Assembly: GCA_025618425.1 (NCBI GenBank)
Contig: CM046845.1
Location: forward strand, 7,059,491-7,123,490
DNA: 64,000 nt
From: Heliocidaris tuberculata
Lineage: Eukaryota; Echinodermata; Echinoidea; Camarodonta; Echinometridae
Reading direction: 5' to 3'
Both the position numbers and the translations under genes were made by a program. Position 1 is the first letter of the stretch. Each line of letters begins with the position of its first letter. Positions 44,696-53,628 of this stretch are shown here, one piece after another. A model generated the notes under the pieces. It was given only the letters and a program-made list of their open reading frames with translations. It did no database searches and was not told where the DNA came from.

Positions 44696-45254
44696 TGATT
44701 TGAGAGACAATTAAACAAAACCCTTTTACAGGCCTTGGAAATGGCAGACAATGGCATCTTCTTGCATCATTTCAATATAATGTAGCACCCTACAAGAACA
44801 AGCAAGTGATAAACAAGAGATGGGGGTGGGGATATGGCTGAAAGAAAATGAAAGCTACGCCTCCAGTTTTCTCTAAGACGAAGATGAATTTCAGTCTCAG
44901 GACACCGATTCCCCGAGTACCTTCTACAGATCAAGGTAATAATCTTAGCCAAGTATGTGTTAACCGCTGCCTGGAAAGTGGGACAATGCTCCCCATAGGC
45001 AGGCAGATAATCTTTCAACTATTTTTAAATGTTGTTGGAAATTTAGGGGGACTTTTTTTTCCTACTTCGGATTGGTGACAAGCAACACAACAGTTGATGA
45101 ATAGCAAGAGAGGTAATGTCATATTTTGCATGTATGCTTGGCTGAAAATGAAAAATTCTGCAAATCTATCTCCTTGACCATCAAGTTTTGCAATGTTCTC
45201 ATAGTCTTTACACTTACAGGCCATGAAATTTCAGAGAGAACACACCATTTTGAT
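44696..45254. other. Repeat-poor block
   Basis: Single-copy DNA of fairly balanced composition at 44780-45080, with open frames on both strands (44848-45078 plus, 44767-45018 minus) that show no domain. It could be conserved non-coding DNA. Confidence 0.3.
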
Positions 45255-45655
45255 ATATGACATTATACAACTCACTCCTAGATCCTAATCAAATGATTGG
45301 TTGAGCGCAGTCACATGATTCACTTTTAAGACTATTTTTTTTAGACTATCACACGTTTTTTCATGAAAAAGTGTACAATAGTTTCAGTATTAGTCAACGA
45401 TATTTAAGTACGCGATACTAGCAGTGCGCGTAGAGTTAAGTGCGCTTATACTTTGTGTGAGCTAATACACGCGTAGCACTGCTCGTGGGTGTGTGTAGAG
45501 GTTAGTGCGCTTGTACTTTGTGAATTTGTGTGGGAGCTGAACTAAGCCTTCTAATCTTGCGATTTACTCGTCATCGATAATGGTATGGACCAATCTTAAA
45601 AAAACTTGTTTTTTTAATCAAATGACAAGGATCTAGGAGTTCTGTTGTATATAAC
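45255..45655. mobile_element. Foldback element (CTCCTAGATCCT arms)
   Basis: The left arm TTATACAACTCACTCCTAGA (TCCTAATCAAATGATT follows) is mirrored on the right by AATCAAATGACAAGGATCTA and GGAGTTCTGTTGTATA. The interior contains a duplicated motif (GTTAAGTGCGCTTATACTTT at about 45434 and GTTAGTGCGCTTGTACTTT at about 45501). About 400 bp with no coding capacity. Confidence 0.6.
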
Positions 45656-46355
45656 AAACGATGGTATGACTTCATTTATTCATTATACAATTTATCCACT
45701 CTCGTTGAGGCTGTATAATGTGCCTATCGTACGAAGCCTTCAGGCTGAGAACAATATATACACACAACCTCAATTTGAGTACGAATTGATCGCATAATGA
45801 ATTCTCATGCATCCTTCATCCTGTCTTGACATTTCACATGTTTACTGCAAAAGCATTCAACAGGTATTTTTCTATTCTACATAGAAATACACGTTTGCTA
45901 ATGATCATTATTTTTCATGCATTCTATCAAACGATCTAAATTTACTAAATCAACATGCATGTATTTTAATTTTTCAAATGGGTAATTCTCTGGGTAACAA
46001 CTTTTTTTATTCTTCCATGTGCTACTTTAAGGTCATGTGATTTCATCTACCATTTCATTAAGAACATGTTTATCAAATGAAAGAATAATTTACCCTGCTT
46101 AACCAGGAGCCATTTTTCTAATTAGCAATCATGATGACCTTTATAAAAACAACCGCACCTGCATGTTAAGTGAACATCTCACAGGCAAAAGAAGGAAACG
46201 TTAAACTTTGACTCATTTACACAAGCGAGTTTAATTCCCCTGTCATGTAGAGGGGCTACTATGGCGACACCAGCATCATCTGTGCCTCAAGGTCGGCTCA
46301 AAATTGAGATGGATTTCCATTTCTCAGACGCAAATGTGCATTCCCATGCGTTCCA
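45656..46355. other. AT-rich single-copy stretch
   Basis: No element or gene was recognised before the minisatellite, apart from the open frame that starts at 46261 and runs into it. Confidence 0.35.
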
Positions 46356-46950
46356 TGATAAGTTTCTCTCTCATCATGCCCTTTCAGGCGATTCAATTAA
46401 TACTGGCATGAATCTTGGCGATGTTTATCTTCCTGAACTTTCTTTCTCATCATGTCCTTTGAAAATACTTTAATTATACTGGTATGAATCTTCTTGATGT
46501 GAATCTTGGCAATGTTAATCTTCCTGAACTTTCCTTCTTATCATGTCCTTTGTGAAGATTCAGTTTACTGCCATGAATCTTCTCCATATCAGCTCTCCTA
46601 AAGATTTCCTCCCATCATGCCCTTTGAAAAGATTCAATTATACTCAATATATTCAATTAATCTTCTTGATGTGAATCTTGGCGATGTTAATCTTCCTGAA
46701 CTTTCCCTCTTATCATGTCCTCTGAGGGGATTCAGTTAACCCCCATGAATCTTCGCAATGTTAGTTTTCCAAAGTTTTCCTTCCATTATGCCCTTTGAAA
46801 AGATTCAATGACACTGGACCATGACACTGGCATGAATCTTCTTGATGTGAATCTTCGCGACATTAATCTTTCTGAAGATTCCCTCCTATCATGCTCTTTG
46901 AGAGCATTCAATTATACTTGCATGAATCTCCACGATGTTAATCTGAAGTT
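46356..46950 (+). repeat. Decayed ~88-bp minisatellite with pentapeptide-like coding pattern
   Basis: Units beginning CATGAATCTTCTTGATGTGA start near 46407, 46483, 46572, about 46659, 46744, 46831 and 46921 (spacing 76-90 bp). Each contains TTAATCTTCCTGAACTTTCC, a TATCATGTCCTTTG block and a GATTCAATTATACTG block. In one phase a unit reads MNLLDVNLRDINLSEDSLLS and on, with Leu (or Tyr) at every fifth residue, the spacing of pentapeptide repeats. An ATG-started frame (46261-46473) enters the array but a one-base insertion ends it at about 46473, and other units hold stops. So it is either a decayed repeat-coding exon or a minisatellite whose inner 15-bp periodicity mimics one. Confidence 0.7.
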
Positions 46951-47845
46951 TGTGTTGCCACAATTTTCTTCTTCCCAATGTTCACTCTTTGACTAAAGGT
47001 CAAAAGAAATAGAGAGTTTTTGCTTTTTCAGAATGAGACGTGTTGCAACACACTTTTAACTTGACCCAAACTTGATCCCCCCCAGAATACTTTCACTTTC
47101 TACAGTTTCATGATATTCCTCTCTTCATAAGAACAAGCTAGTAAGACCCTACTACAATGTACCACAGATACACCTAGGCCTAAACCAAGCAATATTAGGT
47201 GACATTCATAATTTTTTGAATGAGATTTTGTTGCAACACACTTCCAATCTGACCCTAACTGAATTTCCTCCTGGAGACTGGAACACAGAACATTCAGTTT
47301 GCAGTGTCTCATAAGCTTGAGTACTCAGCAAAGATTTGCTTGTCCAGCTTAAGCACGTTGAAATTAATGTTTAAGGCGTTTTTTATTAATTACCAGCCAT
47401 TTTCATATCATATTCATACTTTGTAAGCACAAAACTTATACCAGCAGAAACTTCTGACCAAAAATTGTTCAAAATGAGAATTTTACAGGGATGTCACTAA
47501 TAAACTGACCATGTCCTGTGGATCTTTATATTCCCTACAGGTAGATCAATGCATGACATTATTAATCTCCCAAAATAGCTAAACGTTTGCGGCAATTCTT
47601 AAGCGAGTAGTGAACTTCATACAATCCCCCAAGCCCTCTCCAGAATGACATGTGCAAATGTCGTAATTCATGAAACCCCTAATCTGACTTGCTTGCAGGC
47701 ATTGTACGATACTGGTCATGTATGAATGTCTAGTTGATTAAGTTAGTCTGCGATATGTCTTGAAGGTTGAAGCTCAATCAGCTAATCAGGGAAAAACTTG
47801 AAGAAGATGCCAGAGATATTTAAGCAGTCTTTCTCAAAGACTTTC
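46951..47845. other. AT-rich single-copy stretch
   Basis: GTTGCAACACACTT(T/C)AA occurs at about 47040 and 47231, about 190 bp apart, so a diverged tandem duplication is likely at 47030-47310. No gene was recognised. Confidence 0.4.
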
Positions 47846-48276
47846 CCCCTGTTCAGGCTACCGAAATTCATTGCATGGCTATACGAGAATCGTATAGCTA
47901 TACGATAACTAATTAAATGTTCATAGTCTGAACATCGTATAACGAAACGTTGCACAGTGAAACGTATGTTTGAGCATAGTTTCAAATGAAAACTCGATAA
48001 AGAATCAGCATTCCCTCATACTCTGAACATCGTATCGTACAAGAATCGTATAACTGGGCGTGGCTTATCGTGTGCGTGCTGACATAACCAATCAGCTGTA
48101 ATATGCTTCATCCTTGTCCTTGACGTAACCTGATACAAATCATATGGTGTCATCCTGTTTCCCCCAAATCTGTTTCTTTACACGATGTCCAGTCTGTACG
48201 CTCCTTTTGCTATACCATGATTTTTTATTCGACGTTTCTTTATACGAGTATAACTTTCCTGTAGTTTGAACAGGCT
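47846..48276. mobile_element. Inverted-repeat MITE (CCTGTTCA ends)
   Basis: The left end CCTGTTCAGGCTAC and the inverse right end CCTGTTCAAACTAC delimit about 430 bp. Inside, ATACGAGAATCGTATAGCTA and TATACGAGTATAAC near the two ends also pair, and CTGAACATCGTAT occurs twice (about 47931 and 48022). No open frame of note and no transposase. Confidence 0.65.
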
Positions 48277-48375
48277 ATTTCATATGGAAGTATGGTGTCG
48301 ATCATCTCCAGGGCTCTCAGCAGAAATTTGTTTACCCGTGGTCCAAATGAAGATACATCGCTTTGTAACATTCCA

Positions 48376-48522
48376 GGGGCCAGTTGCACAAAACTTGTGT
48401 TTGAACGCAACTCAGGAAAAGCAAATACAACTTCATTTTCAGCCAATCAGAAGTGCACATTAAGGACTTGCATTTGATTTTTAGGAGTAGCCATTAAACA
48501 CAAGTTTTGTGCAACAGGCCCC
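48376..48522 (-). mobile_element. Foldback MITE, CACAAAAC family, copy 2 (inverted)
   Basis: A 147-bp element bounded by GGGGCCAGTTGCACAAAACT and the inverse of GGGGCCTGTTGCACAAAACT. The core CAGCCAATCAGAAGTGCACA is the inverse of the core at 21525-21545, so this copy is inverted relative to 21458-21604. Short open frames across it are shadows. Confidence 0.85.
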
Positions 48523-49158
48523 AGGAGGTGGACTGGGGACCAGAGCAATTTTGGTGGTTGTAAGTATACATCACGCATTGACAAATTACCACCCTTGTTG
48601 TTACCCTTGTGGAGAGGAGGGGGGGGGGGGGATTTGCCTTTTGTTTTGGCTAACACTTGAAACGTGTAAAAGCTAACCAATAGCAAACAAAGACACACAT
48701 TTTGTTATTGATTTTTTTTAAAAGCTGAAGTTGTTAATAGTTCTTTTCTACATTTTTTTTGCAGTAGGAAATCAACACAAAAAAGTTTGAAAACAGAAGT
48801 TCTTAAAGTTGAAAGAAGTAACGAACCCCATCTCAATTTCAGGTTGATCTTTTCATGGACTCGACAAGTGTACGTGTCAAGAATGTATTCTTATACTCTT
48901 CTTCAAGTTACTAAAAATTCTCTCTTCGAGGGAGGGTCTTGTCAGTGACACACAACCACCAAATGGATACTCTCACGGATGACGAAAACTTTAGAAATGC
49001 AAGTTCGTGTCACTCTAAAGATGGAAACAAAGACCTCTGGAAAGGGAAATGATCCAGAGTCAAATCCTAAAATGGGTTGAGCAGATAATATTCCGGGCTT
49101 TTCATCTCTAGTTTCTGGAAAGATAAAGTGTTGACAGTGAGCATGAGAAAAATGAGGG
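48523..49158. other. Single-copy DNA with a G run
   Basis: A G run of about 13 lies at 48618-48631. Nothing else was recognised before the minisatellite. Confidence 0.35.
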
Positions 49159-49159
49159 A

Positions 49160-49165
49160 CAGTAT

Positions 49166-49199
<34 letters not shown>

Positions 49200-49620
49200 G
49201 CAAGACAGAGAAAGAGAAAGAAAAAAGAAAGAAAAAGAGAGAGAACAAGCAAGACAGAGAAAGAGAAAGAGAGAGAGAGAGAACAAGCAAGACAGAGAAA
49301 GAGAAAGAGAGAGAGAGAACAAGCAAGACAGAGAAAGAGAAAGAGAGAGAGAGAACAAGCAAGACAGAGAAAGAGAAAGAGAGAGAGAACAAGCAAGACA
49401 GAGAAAGAGAAAGAGAGAGAGAGAGAGAACAAGCAAGACAGAGAAAGAGAAAGAGAGAGAGAGAGAGAACAAGCAAGACAGAGAAAGAGAAAGAGAGAGA
49501 GAACAAGCAAGACAGAGAAAGAGAAAGAGAAAGAGAGAGAGAACAAGCAAGACAGAGAAAGAGAAAGAGAGAGAGAGAGAGAGAACAAGCAAGACAAAGA
49601 GAAAGAGAGAGAGAAGGTGA
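49160..49620. repeat. GA-rich minisatellite (ACAAGCAAGACAG units)
   Basis: About ten copies of GAACAAGCAAGACAGAGAAA (or a close variant) are separated by GA/GAAA tracts of variable length, giving an irregular period of 31-48 bp. All three minus-strand frames and a plus frame stay open for up to 216 codons because the tract has no stop-forming triplets. The products are Leu/Ser/Cys or Arg/Glu/Lys repeats and are not genes. Confidence 0.92.
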
Positions 49621-50810
49621 GGGCGAAAGAGTGGAGTAATGCCAAGGCTTCAATTCATTTCAATACTTTTAGTTTTTTTCACATTCTACGTCAAAGCTCA
49701 ATTGTGACTTCAAGAAGATGTCTAAAGGTCGGGTGAGCAATTGTATTTGATAGATGTGATGGCCTCCGCTTGCCATTTGCCACAAGCAATAAACCCATCC
49801 CAAATATAAAAGAACAAACCCTTTTTTTCCTTTAGGCAGATCTAAGCCTTTAATTGTGCTTCCCGGCGCCTTGGCAAATGGCTCGCTAATTCCTAGAATT
49901 GATCTTGCACCCATTCTGCACCGACTTCAACCCACTTCTTCACGGCTTCAAAACCGTTCCTTCTGAAACGTAAAGTGTATCGGCTCCGACGAAGCCTGAA
50001 TATCAATAAGACATACAGGGCATGTTGTTTGCTCATACCAGGGTTCAGAGAGAGAGAAAGAGAAGAGAAGAGGCAGAGTTCGAGCGCGATTAATGCATGC
50101 AGAGCATTCTCACAGGTCCTTGAGGCACAAGCCTGCCACCAACTTTTAAATATCATCTCTGCAATCACTTTTGCGGTTTTCCCCTACAAGTGAAACATTT
50201 ATTTCGCTTGGCACCTTACGCGGGGACAGCAACCGTCTAATTCCCCAGATTACTCCTATGACGATGTGCTGCGGCTATCTTCAGCTCAATGGAGGAGAAA
50301 AAACCCATCATGATCAAGAACATTTGAAATACAACAACTAATGAATGAGACAGGAAAAAAATTGTGACAAAACAGAGTTGAAACTTGAAAGACAACTGAA
50401 GGATGAACTGCTGAAGGTCATACAAAATCGGTCTACTCTTTTGTATGCTATTTTTCCTCCCTTTGCTCTCCTTTACTGTTTATTTTCTCAGGAACATGGA
50501 CAGAATTCATAAAGGAAACTCGAATCCCTGGCGGGTTGTTGTACTTGTGACCCAAGACTGCAGAATGTAGTGGTCTCCTCGGCTAAAAGAAGTCATCAAT
50601 TGCACTTGGCGCCTCAGCCTATGACTTGCTAATGCCTTCAAAATACCAAGTTGCTTGAACATTGATCTCCAGAAATGTTTGCTGGCTTTCTTCTACTTTC
50701 TCTACCCTTCTCATGACTTCTCATGTTGTGTATTTGATCAATCAAGGCCTAGTCGGCTATTTAACTTGGTTTTAAGGTCACTCAAATGATCAAAAGATAG
50801 TCATACATTA
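49621..50810. other. Repeat-poor block, possible conserved non-coding DNA
   Basis: The parts at 49740-49960, 50090-50280 and 50530-50700 have balanced composition without simple repeats. None gives a convincing exon. Regulatory function is possible only by analogy. Confidence 0.3.
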
Positions 50811-51195
50811 GTCGGGTTCACATGGAGGGTGCTGAACTTAAAGTTTCGCTTCTAGTTTCAAAACTTTAAGTTATCTTGTAGTTTCAGACCGTATGAATGG
50901 ACTCGTAGTTTCTAAACTTTAAATTTAGTTGTAATTCTAGAACCACAAGTGAGCTTGTAGTTAACGCCGAAACCACAAGCAGTAGGGGGGTTCTCCATTG
51001 TAGTTAAGGACCGTGTGGACAGAATAAACTTTAAAACTCATTGTTAACAATGACCTCTCTGTTCATGTTAAACAACGATCGCTCTACTTGTAATCTCAGA
51101 ACAAGGAGCGTTGTTGATTCGGCCCTGTGTGAACCCTCATCGTTGTTAGTGAGTCATTGTTTCGAAATCACAAGTCCCGCATGAACGTAGCTATT
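50811..51195 (-). mobile_element. Dispersed element with AACTACAAG repeats, copy 2 (inverted)
   Basis: The inverse of 27279-27702 with substitutions and small deletions. Starts GTCGGGTTCACATGGAGGGT and ends TCCCGCATGAACGTAGCTA. TTGTAGTTTCAGACCGTATG matches the inverse of the first copy's interior. A G run at 50985-50990 replaces a GGACCCCC-like segment. Confidence 0.8.
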
Positions 51196-51846
51196 GTCTG
51201 CACTTGACGTTTTGTTTCTGCTCTTTCCATTCCATAAAAATCCAGATAGAACATGTCTGGCCATATCATATTTTCCATGCAGTATGAATACCAGTAGGTT
51301 CAGACATTTTACAAGAAGTGATATGTACTTTTTAGTTCAGAAAATTTCAATAACTTTGGAGCTTCTATGTCTAAGAATTCATTTTAATTATCCAAGTCTC
51401 AACATTAACTTTTCTTTTCACATTTGGTTCTGATTGCTTTTTATGTCCTGTGTGCACTAGATCATTTTTTTTTTTTTGGGGGGGGGGGGGAGGTCCAGAA
51501 TGAAACTTTAGGGCCCTACTTGCATCGAGCCCCTGTAAGAGTCTAGCACTGCATTATCATTATAATTTGATTCACTTTTGTAAAATCCTGCCCTGGCTAA
51601 AGGTTGTTTTTACCAGTAAAATAAAGCTACAATGTAATAGCTAAATGCAAATTTACCTAAAAAAACAAAATGCACTCTCAAGTATAATGACATGACCCTA
51701 TATCTCTCTCTCTTCCAAAATATTTAGATGGAATGTGTCTGCTTTCATAAAGCTATGTTCACATATGACACAGTGAACCGCTCAAAAATAGCCAAAAATG
51801 ACATAAATGATGAAAGACATCAAATGAAAATACAAATTTCTTTATC
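51196..51846. other. AT-rich DNA with T/G homopolymers
   Basis: T13 followed by G13 at 51466-51491, then AGGTCCAGAATGAAAC. Possibly a degenerate element end but no partner is clear. No gene was recognised. Confidence 0.35.
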
Positions 51847-52077
51847 TTATAACACAAATAAGTGAGTACGTTTAGCAGCCTTAATTTCATGCAGCTTCAT
51901 GTATGTTTCTGGATCCACCCAAGCTTGCCATTCACTTACATGTAAAAATGGTCTGTATTTTGCTGCATCGACTTTTTGAGGCAGTTCACTGAGCAAAGTG
52001 TGAACAAGCACAAGAGTGTCCATGTACCAAAATATGATGCAAGTTGACTGCATGCTCTCCCACTTAGGCTTTTTCTT
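51847..52077 (-). CDS. Possible coding fragment, Trp-containing C-terminus (unrecognised)
   Basis: A minus-strand frame open from 52077 to a TAA at 51847-51849 (76 codons, first in-frame ATG at 52051-52053). The peptide is not low complexity: it includes KKPKWESMQSTC, LLSELPQKVDAAKYRPF, SEWQAWVDPETYMKLHE and a basic KAAKRTHLFVL end. The mix of Trp, Glu, Lys and Leu resembles real protein more than most frames here. I recognise no family. It could be the last exon of a gene or a transposon-protein remnant. No good acceptor site is visible upstream and the frame closes at TAA just before 52078, so the call is weak. Confidence 0.25.
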   Translation of the reverse strand, partial: KKKPKWESMQSTCIIFWYMDTLVLVHTLLSELPQKVDAAKYRPFLHVSEWQAWVDPETYMKLHEIKAAKRTHLFVL

Positions 52078-52399
52078 TTAACAAATTTGCATTGATGGAT
52101 GGTGCGCCAAAAGGGATGTTTTAGTTTGGCGGGTGAAGATGTAAATTGGTGTAATGAGGCCAATTTACTGTCGGCTGGTGCGCAGGTAGTGGTATCATTC
52201 CTAATTCAAACAACCCTACTGCCGCTTCGGGCAATGCATGCACATATAAGGAACCCAGACCCTGAGTGGAAATATTGCAGTAGCTGGATTTCCTCTCTTG
52301 GAGAGAGAAAAAGACTCCTAGAATTTACAAATGCAAAACCATGGAAAAAGAGTGATTTTAAAAAACATTTCTACCCAAGTACTTTCACAATAATGTAAA

Positions 52400-53084
52400 A
52401 CGGTGGCCATTAGCATTTCCATATTAATAATGCCATATAGGTACATGCTGTAATTAATGCATCGATCATCTCTCTCTCCCACTCTGTCAGTCTGTTTATC
52501 ATGTTTTTCTTTCTAACATATCCTCCATTTTCTCTTTTATTTATTTATTTATTTATTCTGTGTTCTTTATACAGGGTAGTCTCTTCAGTACATAAAAACT
52601 GCTTTGCAAGAGAGCCCTGTATTGCATAGAACAATTAAAATACAATGTAGAACAGTTTCAGAACAATAAGATAACAGAACAATACAAAAAATAATATGTA
52701 AGAAATATTAACAAGTATAAAATTGGATCACGTCTTAAATACACAACTCAAATATACATTTATTAAAACCAATAAAATACCATGAAGGATCAATGGTTTG
52801 TGATCCGTTTCCATTTACAGATCCCTTCCTTACTTCCCCCCCCCCCCCCACCCCTCCATCTATTTAGTTTATCCATTCCTCTCTAAATAATGTCTTTCTT
52901 TCCTATTTTCTTTTCTGTTTGTCTGTCTGTCTAATATTTCTTCCTCCATCCTCTACCATTGTACATGTATGTATCCTATGTTCTCTCCCCCCCCCCCCCT
53001 CTCTCTCTTTCTCTCCCTCATCATCCCCCACCCTCTTTTCCTCCTTCTCACTCTCTCCCTCTCAATAAAAAAGTTTCTCCTTCT
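52400..53084. other. AT-rich DNA with poly-C tracts
   Basis: TTTA repeats at 52535-52556, C runs at 52839-52849 and 52987-52999, and CT-rich DNA at 52999-53065. No gene was recognised. Confidence 0.4.
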
Positions 53085-53223
53085 GGGGAGTGTTTCATCA
53101 AGTGTTTTTGTCAGTGATTTTTACCAACAACTGTTATGAGCTACTGAAATCCTTGCATCTGATTGGTTGAGAGCAAATTTGTCAGTAAAAATCACTGATA
53201 AAACGCTTGATGAAACGCTCCCC
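53085..53223 (+). mobile_element. Foldback MITE, TTTCATAAA family, copy 2 (different arms)
   Basis: The arms GGGGAGTGTTTCATCAAGTG and the inverse of GGGGAGCGTTTCATCAAGCG extend for about 40 bp with few mismatches. The core CTACTGAAATCCTTGCATCT followed by GATTGGTTGAGAGCAAATTT matches 21660-21700 almost exactly, but the arms differ. Either arms were exchanged or these are sister families with a shared core. Confidence 0.82.
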
Positions 53224-53390
53224 TGAAGGCCTAAAAATAGGCCTCCATGATGAAACAGGTTGTAAGACATGCTCTGGTGACAAATGCTCCACGATCAATA
53301 TCCTACAACAACTGAACTCTAGCTTCAACCCTGGACCAAACACTATACGTATACCTAACCCCAAACCTAACCTTAAGACCTAACCACACC

Positions 53391-53628
53391 CAATAGACCG
53401 GTTCTGTAATGTATTCAAATTTATGCACATTTCTTCTCTGAGCGCCTAGTGATGAGCCATTCCATTCACCTGCTTTTTATAAATGAGCCTCATTGCTTGG
53501 AATCCATTTTGCATACATTACTTGTTGCTATGTCCGGCAAGCCTCGGGCAAGCTTTCAGATCATCAAGAACAACCTTTGTTTGAAAGGTATGTATAAAAT
53601 TTGAATACATTATCGAACCGGTCTATTG
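53391..53628. mobile_element. Inverted-repeat MITE (CAATAGACCGGTTC ends)
   Basis: The left end CAATAGACCGGTTCTGTAAT and the inverse right end CAATAGACCGGTTCGATAAT continue through TGTATTCAAATTT-type arms for about 30 bp. Total 238 bp, no coding capacity. A single related end is at 44655-44695. It sits beside CTAACC-rich DNA (53358-53390). Confidence 0.85.

Noticed and set aside
49067..49736. Overlapping open frames of 181-216 codons on both strands
   Set aside because: All lie in a GA-rich minisatellite that cannot form stop codons in most phases. The products are Leu/Ser/Cys or Arg/Glu/Lys repeats.
52099..52398. 99-codon plus-strand open frame
   Set aside because: It has a plausible mixed composition, but no recognised domain and no splice context, and it starts next to an opposite-strand candidate. 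Too weak to call.
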